Origin: Candidatus Methanoplasma glyptotermitis
GTDB lineage: Archaea > Thermoplasmatota > Thermoplasmata > Methanomassiliicoccales > Methanomethylophilaceae
Assembly: GCA_031267895.1 (NCBI GenBank)
Contig: JAIRYF010000068.1
Span: 1-44,312, forward strand
Length of the DNA stretch: 44,312 nt
Reading direction: 5' to 3'
The notes under the pieces are model-generated. The model worked only from the letters and a program-made list of their open reading frames with translations, was not told the origin of the DNA and ran no database searches. How positions within the stretch are numbered: position 1 is the stretch's first letter; every line of letters begins with the position of its first letter. The translations under genes and the position numbers were made by a program. Shown here piece after piece: positions 32,352 through 41,438 of this stretch.

Positions 32352-33717
32352 TAGCAGATTCCTCCCGGATATGCATTTCTAGTATCCTCTTTCTTCTGCC
32401 ACTGCATAATATCAGTACCACAGATAATCCTGGAAGGAACTCAAGATATCTGAATATCGTTTCCAGCAGGGCGAATATTTCGCTGTTGTCCGATATCGAA
32501 GACAGAAGAGACCCCAGATCAAGAAAGTCTGTGTATGCTGCCACGGTATACAGAAGCTGAAGATGGAATATAGAGAAGGCTGCCAGCACCATTATTGCCG
32601 AGAAAAATATCCAGCTCCATACAAGGTCTCTCCTTTCGCAGATGGTTATGGCCAGTGCCAGGAATGGTATCATGACTACAGGGTATGTAGGGGTGGGCGG
32701 CCATATGAACATAATCGTGAACGACATGACCGTGGCCATTATCAGGTTTCTGTCTCTTTCATCCGAATTGGATTTATACATCCACAGACCGACCAGAATG
32801 AGAGAGATCATCAGAATAGGCGCGAACCGGATGATTTGGTTATACGAGATATCGGTAAGCATTGCTATCAGATCAAATGACGAACTGGATACCGATGCCG
32901 AACGCGAATAGAAAAATTCGAAGGACCTCGAGAGACTGCCCTTTAATATGACCGGCAGATAGATTGCAAATAGTATTGTGAGGCCCGAGGCTATGAACCG
33001 AACCACGCTCATGATCGCAGTTTGGATGTCATTCCTGTGTTTTGAGATTATGTATGCCAGTATTATGAGCGTCATGCAAAATGGAAATATCTTGGTCGAT
33101 ACTGCGAGTGCGAAGGCGGATCCAGAAAGGATATAGTTCCCCTTTATGAGGAATAGGAATGCAAACAGTGCAAACATCGCTGAAAGAGAGTCGAACATGC
33201 ATGCGACGGAAGACGACCATATGACAAGCGGACACAAGAACCAAAGGCCGAATGCAAGGGCAGCCTTCTTATCGTTGCCTGTCATATGTTTCACTATACC
33301 ATGCAATACCCAGGCAGTTATCAGATCTATGATCAGAAGGGGTGTTTTGTAAAGAATATTCGCTGCGATGGTCGTAATGGTGGTATTCATTATTGTCGCC
33401 GCTTCGGAGGATGAGACCAGTTCGCTGAACATTTCTCCGGGGATGCTCATGCCTAGAAGGTTACCGAACCCCGTAGTTATTGATATGATGTAACCCCATA
33501 TAGGGGTGTACCAATAGTAGGATGTTTCATAGATGTCCCTGCCTCCTTCAAGGCCCTGTCCCGTGGCAACCCAGAATGAGAGATCATAATCAAAACTGAA
33601 CAGAGGGATGACGATCACGCGCACCGCGAGTCCTGAGATGAGTATGATTGCCAGAGGTCTTGCCAGCATGCCCGCTACATGCTCGTAAACATACCGGCCG
33701 GCGAGAACCCCCACCAT
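32344..33717 (-). CDS. GT-C polytopic glycosyltransferase (copy 2)
   Basis: A 457-residue integral membrane protein, 10-12 helices. The acidic outside-loop motif FDYDLSFWVATGQGLEGGRD (~41-60; Asp-Tyr-Asp) and YYWYTPIWGYIISITTG match copy 1 at 16184-17584. The conserved FGLWFLCPLVIW and IWPPTPTYPVVMIPFL also match. It is likely to use a polyprenyl-phosphate sugar. ATG 33717 lies 26 nt after a TATA box at 33740-33747 with no good SD, so it may have its own leaderless start in addition to readthrough from the GT4 upstream. Confidence 0.75.
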   Translation of the reverse strand: MVGVLAGRYVYEHVAGMLARPLAIILISGLAVRVIVIPLFSFDYDLSFWVATGQGLEGGRDIYETSYYWYTPIWGYIISITTGFGNLLGMSIPGEMFSELVSSSEAATIMNTTITTIAANILYKTPLLIIDLITAWVLHGIVKHMTGNDKKAALAFGLWFLCPLVIWSSSVACMFDSLSAMFALFAFLFLIKGNYILSGSAFALAVSTKIFPFCMTLIILAYIISKHRNDIQTAIMSVVRFIASGLTILFAIYLPVILKGSLSRSFEFFYSRSASVSSSSFDLIAMLTDISYNQIIRFAPILMISLILVGLWMYKSNSDERDRNLIMATVMSFTIMFIWPPTPTYPVVMIPFLALAITICERRDLVWSWIFFSAIMVLAAFSIFHLQLLYTVAAYTDFLDLGSLLSSISDNSEIFALLETIFRYLEFLPGLSVVLILCSGRRKRILEMHIREESASG

Positions 33718-33739
33718 ACGGAATCTAAGGCCCTTATGG

Positions 33740-33747
33740 TTTAAAAA
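33740..33747 (-). promoter_or_regulatory. TATA box before GT-C copy 2
   Basis: Minus-strand TTTTTAAA, centred 26 nt upstream of the ATG at 33717. It lies in the 40-bp gap after the GT4 gene and suggests an internal promoter. Confidence 0.5.
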
Positions 33748-33757
33748 CCAGGCGGTG

Positions 33758-34798
33758 TCATTTCAGATCCATTATTAAATCTATGTAACGCTGGCAATAA
33801 TTTTTCCCGAAAGCGTCAGCATATTCTTTGGAGGCTCCCGCCAGTTCGGCGTATGCCTTGGGATCCGCCAGCAGCTCGTACGCTTTGCCAGCCATATCGG
33901 CTTCATCCGCACACGGGACAGAAAACCTGGTAATCTCTTCGGGTATCTTTGCCCTTGCGAGATGCAGCACAGGAGTACCGCACCTCTGAGCCTCCATTGT
34001 AACGAGCCCTATGCCCTCATGAAGAGAGGTGTTGAATATCAGTGCCGAGCGGTTGTAAAAACGAACGACATCGTCGTTGCTTAAGTCGGATACGAACCTG
34101 ACTCTGCTGTCTATTTCCAAATCGGCGGCCAGTTTGTGCAGCTTTTCCTTCTCCGGGCCTTTGCCGCATATCTCCAGGCAATAGTCCGACATGCCGTCGC
34201 GGTCGGACAGCAGTTTGAATGCGGCGATCGCGGAGGATGTATTCTTCCTGGGTATAAGCATACCCAGACATCCTATCATTTTTTCTTTTTTGGTGTTCTC
34301 CAAAATGCGGTATTCGTCGTCGATCGGATTCATCACGCATACCACTTTGCCGGGATCGACACCGAATTTTTCGATTATCTCTTTCTTGGTCGGCCCCGAT
34401 ATCGCTATCACTTTGTCTGAAGATTTTATGGCCATTGCTGTAATGATGTTCCACATCGCGTAGTACAATGCACCGCGGTATTCGCCTTTTTTAACTACAT
34501 GGTGGACGGTCAGTATCTTCCTGCCCCTTATGAGCGGAAAAAATACTCCGCACAGCTCGTCCGTGGCATGAAACGTCCTGTCTTTGGAATTGCTCCTGAG
34601 CACGGAAATCAGAGGTCTGATAAAACCGTCTGCGAAAAGATTAAACCATCCGCCGCTGAGACTTATGACAAAAGGTATCGAATTGAATTCTATACCTTCG
34701 TTCTCAAGGCATTTTCCGACACTGTCAGCATATTTCCCGAGACCGGTTTGATTCATGGAACCGGTCGACGGCCGCCTCAGTATCGTTAATTTTCCCAT
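33758..34798 (-). CDS. GT4-family glycosyltransferase (copy A)
   Basis: A 346-residue GT-B enzyme, paralogue of 30284-31330. Shared features: FHATDELCGVFFPLIRGRKI then LTVHHVVKKGEYR, MIGCLGMLIPRKNTSSAIAA, EICGKGPEKEKLHKL and the E-x7-E in HEGIGLVTMEAQRCGTPV. ATG 34798. First gene of the leftward unit GT4, GT-C, exported protein, GT4. It is preceded on the same strand by malic enzyme, from which a hairpin at 34816-34834 separates it. Confidence 0.87.
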   Translation of the reverse strand: MGKLTILRRPSTGSMNQTGLGKYADSVGKCLENEGIEFNSIPFVISLSGGWFNLFADGFIRPLISVLRSNSKDRTFHATDELCGVFFPLIRGRKILTVHHVVKKGEYRGALYYAMWNIITAMAIKSSDKVIAISGPTKKEIIEKFGVDPGKVVCVMNPIDDEYRILENTKKEKMIGCLGMLIPRKNTSSAIAAFKLLSDRDGMSDYCLEICGKGPEKEKLHKLAADLEIDSRVRFVSDLSNDDVVRFYNRSALIFNTSLHEGIGLVTMEAQRCGTPVLHLARAKIPEEITRFSVPCADEADMAGKAYELLADPKAYAELAGASKEYADAFGKNYCQRYIDLIMDLK

Positions 34799-34815
34799 TG
34801 CTCTCGAAATATAAT

Positions 34816-34834
34816 AAAGGGGTATCCCCCCTTT
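34816..34834 (-). terminator. hairpin after malic enzyme, possible terminator
   Basis: AAAGGGG (34816-34822) pairs with CCCCTTT (34828-34834) around a five-base loop; on the minus strand it is followed by an A/T-rich stretch. It lies five bases after the malic enzyme stop and 17 bp before the GT4 start, where it could stop transcription or act in a leader. Confidence 0.45.
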
Positions 34835-34839
34835 AAGTT

Positions 34840-36198
34840 TTACTGGAATGCGGCGGATGCATCTGCTATGAATCCGTCCTCCATCATCCTGCCGGTGAGG
34901 TCTCTTGATCTCTTTATCATGAAACTCGCTTTATCGAAAAGTTCCTGGCGGCTGAGCTTGAGACGCGCCACGCCCTGTTCCTGCGCTTTGAGGGCGACTG
35001 CCACTGCTTCTCTCGGAAACACGTCTATTTCGTTCATTGCCGGTATAATGTAGTCTTCGTGTATTCCCCTTTCCTCCGCGCACTTTGCCAGCTCCGTCGC
35101 GGCCGCTATGCACATTTCGTCGGTGATTGTCTTTGCCCTTACATCAAGAACGCCGCGGAATATTGCCGGGAATCCCATTGAGTTGTTGACCTGGTTCGGG
35201 AAGTCGGAACGCCCCGTGGCGAATATCCTGACCCCGTTTTCTTTGGCTTCCCAGGGCCACATCTCCGGAATCGGGTTCGCGGTTGCGAAAACGACCGGGT
35301 TGTCTGCCATGAGTCTGCAGTATTCTGCCGGGATCGTTCCGGGGCCGGGTTTGGATGCTGCAATCATTATGTCGGCACCTTTCATCGCCTCCTTGATCCC
35401 GCCGGTCTTCCCCGCACCGTTGGTTCTCTGGCATATTTCCCATTTTTGCCTGAAATCGTTCTTGATGTCATCTCTGCTGAGATTAAGTATGCCTTTGGAG
35501 TCGCACATGCATAGGTGCTTGGGGCTGAAACCCGTTGCAAGCAGGAGCCTGGCTATTGCAATGGATGCCGCTCCCGCTCCGACAATCGCTATGTTAGCAT
35601 CCTGGAGTTTCTTACCCACCAGTTTCATTGCGTTCATTGCTCCCGCAACCTCTACTGTAGCGGTCCCCTGCTGATCGTCATGCCAGACAGGTATTTTACA
35701 GTCTCTTCTCAGTTCGTCCAGAATGTCAAAGCATTTAGGATTTGATATATCCTCGAGATTTATCCCTCCGAAGGAAGGGGCTATCAGTCTTACAGTCTCT
35801 ATGATCTTTTCCGGGTCTTTGGTGTCAAGACATATCGGAACACTGTCTACGCCGCCGAGGTACTTGAAGAGCATTGATTTTCCCTCCATAACGGGCATAG
35901 CGGCCTCCGGTCCTATGTCTCCGAGACCCAACACACGGGTCCCGTCGGACACAACCGCCACAGTGTTCCATTTGCATGTATGTTCATACACCATGTCAGG
36001 ATTCTTTGCTATGTCTTTGCAAGGCTCGGCAACCCCAGGAGAATACCATATCGCAAAATCATCGAAAGATCTGACGCATGCTTTGGGTGTTATTTCGATC
36101 TTGCCTCCGTAGAACTTGTGCAGTACCATTGCGTCCTGTCCAGGCTTTTTTGCCTTTTCAAGACGCTCTTCAACCGTTATTTCCCTATCGTTTGCCAT
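34840..36198 (-). CDS. malic enzyme, NAD(P)-dependent
   Basis: Oxidative decarboxylation of malate to pyruvate and CO2, linking carbon flow and reducing power. It has 452 residues, the short bacterial/archaeal form without the phosphotransacetylase domain. Seen: AIWYSPGVAEPCKDIAKNPD (~48-67) with the catalytic Tyr, the PVWHDDQQGTATVEVAGAMN metal/substrate region (~168-187), the NAD(P) site ANIAIVGAGAASIAIARLLL (~206-225), and VVFATANPIPEMWP (~300). ATG 36198 follows AGGGG. Divergent from the radical-SAM gene. Confidence 0.95.
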   Translation of the reverse strand: MANDREITVEERLEKAKKPGQDAMVLHKFYGGKIEITPKACVRSFDDFAIWYSPGVAEPCKDIAKNPDMVYEHTCKWNTVAVVSDGTRVLGLGDIGPEAAMPVMEGKSMLFKYLGGVDSVPICLDTKDPEKIIETVRLIAPSFGGINLEDISNPKCFDILDELRRDCKIPVWHDDQQGTATVEVAGAMNAMKLVGKKLQDANIAIVGAGAASIAIARLLLATGFSPKHLCMCDSKGILNLSRDDIKNDFRQKWEICQRTNGAGKTGGIKEAMKGADIMIAASKPGPGTIPAEYCRLMADNPVVFATANPIPEMWPWEAKENGVRIFATGRSDFPNQVNNSMGFPAIFRGVLDVRAKTITDEMCIAAATELAKCAEERGIHEDYIIPAMNEIDVFPREAVAVALKAQEQGVARLKLSRQELFDKASFMIKRSRDLTGRMMEDGFIADASAAFQ

Positions 36199-36270
36199 TT
36201 ATTATTCCCCTCAATTTTACGAATATCGTAATTTATCTTCGAATTATAGACACCTTGATTACACTATTCA

Positions 36271-36278
36271 TATTTATA
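36271..36278 (+). promoter_or_regulatory. TATA box of the radical-SAM gene
   Basis: TATTTATA about 30 nt before ATG 36305, with no Shine-Dalgarno between; probable leaderless start. Confidence 0.55.
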
Positions 36279-36304
36279 CCTAATTTACACTCCCAAATTC
36301 TGAT

Positions 36305-37918
36305 ATGCCCAAAGACATCAAGGCCGTTCTTATAGACGGATACATCGACGACCCCGCCGCTTTAGGTGTGCCTCCTTACATATCGCCTATGATAAGGGCG
36401 ATGGCCGGTGCATGCATCGATGCAGGGGCTTCCGTCGAGTACATATCGGCCGATATGATAAGAAAAGGAAAAAAAATACCCGACGCCGACATCAGTGCAG
36501 TTCTTTCCGGAAACACCGTGCCGGGAAAATATCTAAGATCCATGCCTATGTCTCCCAGGGAACTCGACTCGCTGATTCCCAAACTCAAAGGATGGAAACT
36601 CATTGGAGGTTCTGCAGCATCTTCATCTGCCGCGGAGAAGTTTGATTTTGCCGTAAAGAACGATCTTGCCGCTTCGCTCTATGACGGTATGGTCGGGAAG
36701 GAAGTGAACGAACGCTACCGCACGCTTGACGAGTGGAACAGGTGGATGATGCTGGGAGCGGACGTAGTCGTTCAGCATCAGGATTTCCCCTACCCTCTGA
36801 CAGTTGAAATAGAAACATACAGAGGATGCCACAGATACGGCAGCGGCGGATGTTCGTACTGCGTAGAACCTCTGAAAGGAAAACCGCTTATGAGATCGCC
36901 AGAAGATATTCTGGCCGAGGCGGGCAGGCTCAGGTCTCTCGGCATAAGAAACCTCAGAGTCGGCGGGCAGACATGCATAATATCCTATGGATCGAAAGAC
37001 AGTTCGGCCGTGCCGAGACCCAATCCGGAAGCTCTGAGAGATCTTTTCACGGGTCTAAGGACAATCGGATTCGATGTCCTGCATGTAGACAATGCGAATC
37101 CGGCAGTCATATCCATCTATCCCTGCGAATCCGGAGATATAATAAAAACACTCACGGAATGCTGCACGTCGGGAAATGTTCTGGCACTCGGTCTGGAATC
37201 GGCCGATCCGGCCGTTTTTGAGGAAAATAATCTGAACAGCACGTCCGAACAGCTCATGTTTGCTGTTAGGATGATCAACAGTCTCGGCAGTCGCAGGGGG
37301 GATACCGGTCTTCCGGCCCTGCTTCCCGGAATAAACATAATATGCGGTCTTGACGGAGAGACAGAGAACACATACAGACTGAACGAAGAAATCCTGAGGA
37401 AGATACTGGATGAGGGGCTGATGATCAGGCGTATCAACATACGGCAGGTGATGCCCCTCAGAAAGGAATTCGAAACCAGGATAGACAGGCAGTTATTCAG
37501 AAAGTTCAAAGATTCGGTCCGCGAAAACATAGACCGGGAGATGCTCAAAAGAGTCATTCCTAGGGGGACTGTCCTGAAAGATGTATACACAGAGATAAAC
37601 GACGGCAACACGACGTTCGGACGGCAGATGGGCACGTACCCGATACTCGTCGGGATACCGTACAAACTGGAACTCGGGAAATCGTATGACATAGCCGTAA
37701 CGGACTGGGGCTACAGATCCGTAACTGGCATAAGCACGCCGTTCAGCATAAACAGGATGCCGATGTCGGCCATTGTGGGATTACCCGGAATAGGAAAGAA
37801 AAGAGCCGCGAAAATCGTAATGAACAGGCCGTTCGGCTCAATGGAGTCATTGAAAAAAATAATTGATGATGAGGCTGTTTTCGATGGCATCCGAAATATG
37901 ATCTCTCTGCAGGACTGA
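36305..37918 (+). CDS. radical-SAM protein with C-terminal helix-hairpin-helix (COG1031 type)
   Basis: A 537-residue Fe-S enzyme. The N-terminal Rossmann-like domain (1-150) is followed by the cluster motif CHRYGSGGCSYC at ~178-189, where Cys spacing is C-x7-C-x2-C rather than the common C-x3-C-x2-C, a hallmark of this archaeal group. GGQTCIISYG (~222) and LALGLESADPAVF (~298) belong to the radical-SAM barrel. A small beta domain (~430-480) precedes the helix-hairpin-helix AIVGLPGIGKKRAAKIV (~495), which suggests nucleic-acid binding. Substrate is unknown; RNA modification is an inference. Own promoter, single gene. Confidence 0.85.
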   Translation: MPKDIKAVLIDGYIDDPAALGVPPYISPMIRAMAGACIDAGASVEYISADMIRKGKKIPDADISAVLSGNTVPGKYLRSMPMSPRELDSLIPKLKGWKLIGGSAASSSAAEKFDFAVKNDLAASLYDGMVGKEVNERYRTLDEWNRWMMLGADVVVQHQDFPYPLTVEIETYRGCHRYGSGGCSYCVEPLKGKPLMRSPEDILAEAGRLRSLGIRNLRVGGQTCIISYGSKDSSAVPRPNPEALRDLFTGLRTIGFDVLHVDNANPAVISIYPCESGDIIKTLTECCTSGNVLALGLESADPAVFEENNLNSTSEQLMFAVRMINSLGSRRGDTGLPALLPGINIICGLDGETENTYRLNEEILRKILDEGLMIRRINIRQVMPLRKEFETRIDRQLFRKFKDSVRENIDREMLKRVIPRGTVLKDVYTEINDGNTTFGRQMGTYPILVGIPYKLELGKSYDIAVTDWGYRSVTGISTPFSINRMPMSAIVGLPGIGKKRAAKIVMNRPFGSMESLKKIIDDEAVFDGIRNMISLQD

Positions 37919-37963
37919 ATGCGGAAGGGGCGAGGCAGACTGTTGCCGTTTACCGGACAGACA

Positions 37964-37969
37964 TTTTTT
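37964..37969 (+). terminator. possible oligo-T terminator
   Basis: A T6 run 46 bp after the radical-SAM stop, followed by TTTGCCTC that can pair weakly with GAGGCA at 37932-37937. Plausible archaeal terminator only. Confidence 0.3.
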
Positions 37970-38156
37970 CTTTGCCTCATTACTGGTAATGTGTCATTAA
38001 TTAGTTGATGTTATTTCTATAAGAAAAAGTCATTAATTTGCGCACGTTCCAAATCTCATCCGTTATCCCCAACCCCGTACCAGGCGTCATATTCATTCCG
38101 AGACCTGAATGGGGAGAACAGAAGTCGTACAAAGCACGAAAAACATCAACCGATAA

Positions 38157-38648
38157 GTTCAGCATGCCGATGTCCTCGGAGAAGGTCTGACATCTTCCGA
38201 TGTTCTCCGCATCTGCCGTAAACGGGATACTGTTGAGAAGCTCATTGAATCATTAAAGAATCAGATCGATCTCAAACCTCTGAGAGTGTGGTCGGATAAT
38301 GCGGTTCATGGAACCCTCTTATTATGTTTCCTTGCTCAGATGACTGTATCCATGGCAAGATATGAGATTCCCGAGATCCGTTCCAAATCTGCAAAATTTA
38401 TTATCTCCTCGTTACAGAACTTGACAGTTACTTACGTTTACGATAACAGACACTCTCTCAGACGGATATATTCCAACTTCGAACCTCTTAACTCTCTTAT
38501 TCTGAAGGATACAGTGGTGTTGTTTCCGGTGTCTGTGGGGGCTGAAAGCCCCCTTCGGATGCAGAAAACATCGCCGAAAAGCGAGCCTGAAAGACTCTCC
38601 CTGCAACGTAAGCTCTCCCGAACATCAACTGTCAAATTTTCCCAATAA
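38157..38648 (+). pseudogene. truncated IS4/IS1634-type transposase (3' part)
   Basis: The frame from 38157 to the TAA at 38648 encodes only the C-terminal part of a DDE transposase. RKRDTVEKLIESLKN (codons from 38217) is the last catalytic helix, matching the IS4-family R-x3-E-x6-K pattern, with Cys in place of the usual Tyr. It continues KPLRVWSDNAVHGTLLLCFL and LTVTYVYDNRHSLRRIYSNF as in related archaeal transposases. The N-terminal two thirds are missing and a stop (38154-38156) ends the frame upstream. The right terminal repeat of the element, 38627-38670, is retained, so the left part was deleted. Confidence 0.75.
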
Positions 38649-38670
38649 CGAAATCAACTGTCGAGGTCAG
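38627..38670 (+). repeat. IS right-end repeat, copy 1
   Basis: 44 bp identical to 40929-40972 and an inverse of the repeat starting at 21370; it ends in CAACTGTCGAGGTCAG. It forms the end of the truncated transposase element. Confidence 0.85.
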
Positions 38671-38894
38671 GCTATAACGCGGAAAGACCGCACCAATCGC
38701 TGGACCATGACACTCCTCTGAATGTTTTTCTGCGAGACCTTAAGAATCAAGATGCCTTTTTAGACATGGCGTTCACGAGGTGAGTGTTTAGTACAGTAGG
38801 GATACCATAATATAGTCATCCAACGATACCAAGCTAAGAGGTGTATACCCGCAACCTTGTGCTGATGCGGAAGAAGTACGGGTCACTGCACCCA

Positions 38895-40499
38895 TCACTT
38901 TTCTCCGAGGTTCATTTCTTTGAATGCAAGGTATGTGACTGCGCGTTTGAACGCTGATCTGGCGTTCCCTTTGTGCATACCTTTCTCATGAATTTCTTTC
39001 AGCAAAGATCTGGCCTCGTTTACGCTTAACACTCCGACATAGCAGTAATAAAATACAATATCTGGACGATAGAATTTTCTTCCGCTTTCAAACAATAATT
39101 TTCTTACTTCGGACAGACCTCCTATGCACGACATCCTGATTGCTGGACTTTTCTCCAAACTCTTAACTGATTTTTCAAATTGACATCTTTTCATTATTAC
39201 AAAATCATTCATCCTTCTAGAGTATTTTTCTCTTGTCATGCCCGCACATTGAATGAAATAGAATATCGGGACATATTCAGTGGAAGCGATACGGGCAGTC
39301 CCCGTATCAATCCAATTCACGACACTTTCCACATTGAATCTCATGTTGCCAAACAGTGCATCCTCGATCATCTGATCCGTGGAGTATAGATTTACATCAT
39401 TTTTCATTCTTTGCAAAGTTCCTTTGTCGGCAAAGGCCACTGCGAATTTGTCTGCAGAAACATCATCTATTCTGTCGACACCGAGTAATGCAATATCATG
39501 TCCTTCTTTATCCGATAGTATGATATTTCTTAACATTCTGCGAGCTTTTCTCACGGCTAATGGGGACATCGACGGGGCTATCCTCGCCATCTCTTCGTAT
39601 AATCTGATGAAGTTACCCGTCTCGATTGTGGATATCCTCATATTTTTATCTTCATGTTTAAAGTCCGTATTCTTTCGAACAACTTCCTTCTTTCCAGGAA
39701 CCTGATCTACGTACACGATATTCTTTTCAATCTCTTGCAGCCTGTCGGGATCCAAAGAGGATATTAGATCATATATTACGGCTTTTATGTCCTCATCATT
39801 CATTGAATAACCGATTATCACCATGGGATAATCGCACAATGCCGATAGGATCTTTGCGGAAACGATCTTGGAATTCTTTCTGAACTCCTCATAATCTCTT
39901 TGGCCGAGAATCATTGTCCTTGGTTCGGATAAAGTTCCGTGAATCTTGTAGATCTCACCGATACCTTCTGAATCGGAGTAATAGTAGTCCGATACTCTAG
40001 AGTACACTCTGTAGTCCGTGAATACGTGTTTCTCAAGAAACATGTCGTAATTAGTGGTAATAACGCACGGTATGGTCTCGGCCAATTTTTTGAGAGCAAC
40101 CAATTCCTGCCGGAGTTCGGAGTTTTCTTTGAGTTTGATATCCTTGAAAAATGATGCTGCGAGTATCTTAACGGGATCCACCTGTTCGTTATATTGTCTC
40201 ATCTCATCTTCCGTTTCAAATAATACATCTGGATCTATGGTTCCACTCATGATGTTTTCAATTAATTTTTTATTCAATTCCGACGCAACGATTGCCATTG
40301 TCTGAGAGTCGTTGCCTTTGCCCCTCGCATCATGCAAATAAGCAGTAAACACTGATTCCTTGATCCCCATTCTATCCGCAACAGATTTCAGTAACTCAAT
40401 CCAGTCGGGGGAGTTTTCAATATATCTTTTCGAGATTCCCGAACCAATCAATAGTATCGGGGATCGGTTGAAGTCAAAAATCTTTTCATCATCCGTCAT
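38895..40499 (-). CDS. SIR2-domain protein, probable antiviral NADase
   Basis: A 534-residue protein. Residues ~10-260 form a SIR2-like domain: PILLIGSGISKRYIENSPDW (Rossmann Gly motif and loop), CVITTNYDMFLEK near 145, YKIHGTLSEPRTMILGQRDY with the catalytic His near 190, and MVIIGYSMNDEDIKAVIYDL. This SIR2_2-type pattern occurs in phage-defence effectors that destroy NAD+ (Thoeris ThsA, DSR and SIR2-only systems). The C-terminal half (~270-534) has no recognised domain and no SLOG motif, so it is not a ThsA. No partner gene adjoins it. It sits alone between two copies of an IS end, as expected for a mobile defence gene. ATG 40499 follows AAGGT by seven bases. Defence is inferred. Confidence 0.75.
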   Translation of the reverse strand: MTDDEKIFDFNRSPILLIGSGISKRYIENSPDWIELLKSVADRMGIKESVFTAYLHDARGKGNDSQTMAIVASELNKKLIENIMSGTIDPDVLFETEDEMRQYNEQVDPVKILAASFFKDIKLKENSELRQELVALKKLAETIPCVITTNYDMFLEKHVFTDYRVYSRVSDYYYSDSEGIGEIYKIHGTLSEPRTMILGQRDYEEFRKNSKIVSAKILSALCDYPMVIIGYSMNDEDIKAVIYDLISSLDPDRLQEIEKNIVYVDQVPGKKEVVRKNTDFKHEDKNMRISTIETGNFIRLYEEMARIAPSMSPLAVRKARRMLRNIILSDKEGHDIALLGVDRIDDVSADKFAVAFADKGTLQRMKNDVNLYSTDQMIEDALFGNMRFNVESVVNWIDTGTARIASTEYVPIFYFIQCAGMTREKYSRRMNDFVIMKRCQFEKSVKSLEKSPAIRMSCIGGLSEVRKLLFESGRKFYRPDIVFYYCYVGVLSVNEARSLLKEIHEKGMHKGNARSAFKRAVTYLAFKEMNLGEK

Positions 40500-40563
40500 A
40501 TGTTTACCTTGTGATTTGGATGGTTTTCTTGATAATAAAGTTGGTGCGAATAAGTGCTGAATC

Positions 40564-40972
40564 CTGACCTCGACAGTTGGAATTTTTCAACATTTATTGC
40601 GACGAAAATTTGACAGATGATTCGCAATGCTGACACGCCTTTCGGCAGTATCGGCCAACGGCCGATTTGTGCTTTATGATTTGTCCCTTTTGGAAAATAA
40701 TTCGTGTTTATTTCCGAAGAGAATTTGACAGTTGCATCTTTCCGTATAAGGACTATTAATGCTGCCGTGTCTGTTCTCAGTGTATCGGAATTCGTTGCAA
40801 AAAAACAAGAATTGCGCATAGATGCATGTTGAAGATCACCGCCCGGCGGGTGTTTCCCAGTCATGGGATAACTATTGGATTGCAAAGGACTCAACTGTCA
40901 AATAATCAGAAAGACGAAATTTCGAGATAACTGTCAAATTTTCCCAATAACGAAATCAACTGTCGAGGTCAG
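40564..40972. mobile_element. 409-bp non-autonomous element with IS ends
   Basis: It starts CTGACCTCGACAGTTG and ends with the inverse. The right 44 bp (40929-40972) are identical to the IS end at 38627-38670. TTTGACAG at 40609-40616 and TTTGACAGTTG near 40727 are repeated inside, and inverted at about 40889 and 40929, giving a MITE-like arrangement. It holds no intact gene. Near-matching flanks (GAATCC before, GATTCC after) may be a decayed target duplication. It probably was moved by the transposase whose relic lies at 38157. Confidence 0.7.
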
Positions 40973-41438
40973 ATTCCAAGTTAATGTATCGTTAGACTAT
41001 GTGGGGTCCGAATATGAACAAAGTACATTTCCGACGTCTTTACGGCCCCGGCAACACCCGTGCAGGCGGATGTTTCGGATGACGGTATACGCAAAGCATC
41101 ATGCTGCAGGGAACCCCCGCGCCGTCAAAACTTACTTCTCCGCGCGATCCAGCCTAAGAATGCGGCCGTTGAAGAATCGGAGCGGGAATATGTTTCAGAC
41201 AGACGCTTTTCGAAAACGATCTGCCGTGAGAAGATCACGGCTGACAGACTGACCGATCAACATATCGGCATAATGTAAAGGGAGAGAGGGTGCCGGGGAG
41301 GCCGTCAGCAGCGACCCCCTCTGTTTGTGACAGGAGAAAACAGAACATCAGACAGAATGGTAAACTGCACGGCATCATGTCTTCCCGTTCTCTTCTCCCT
41401 TTGTTCCTTTTACTCTTACTCTTGTTTCTCTTTCCCCC
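40973..41438. other. 466-bp region without a firm gene
   Basis: A plus-strand frame ending at the TAA at 41276-41278 is protein-like in its second half (NAAVEESEREYVSDRRFSKT, then ICREKITADRLTDQHIGIM) but has no start, SD or recognised family. It may be a relic of a gene cut by the nearby elements. The right side, pyrimidine-rich on the plus strand, is the 3' flank of the BspA-like gene. Nothing else seen. Confidence 0.3.

Noticed and set aside
38673-38894. RNA gene in the gap beside the SIR2 gene
   Set aside because: No tRNA loop sequences, K-turn or other recognisable structure could be seen by eye.
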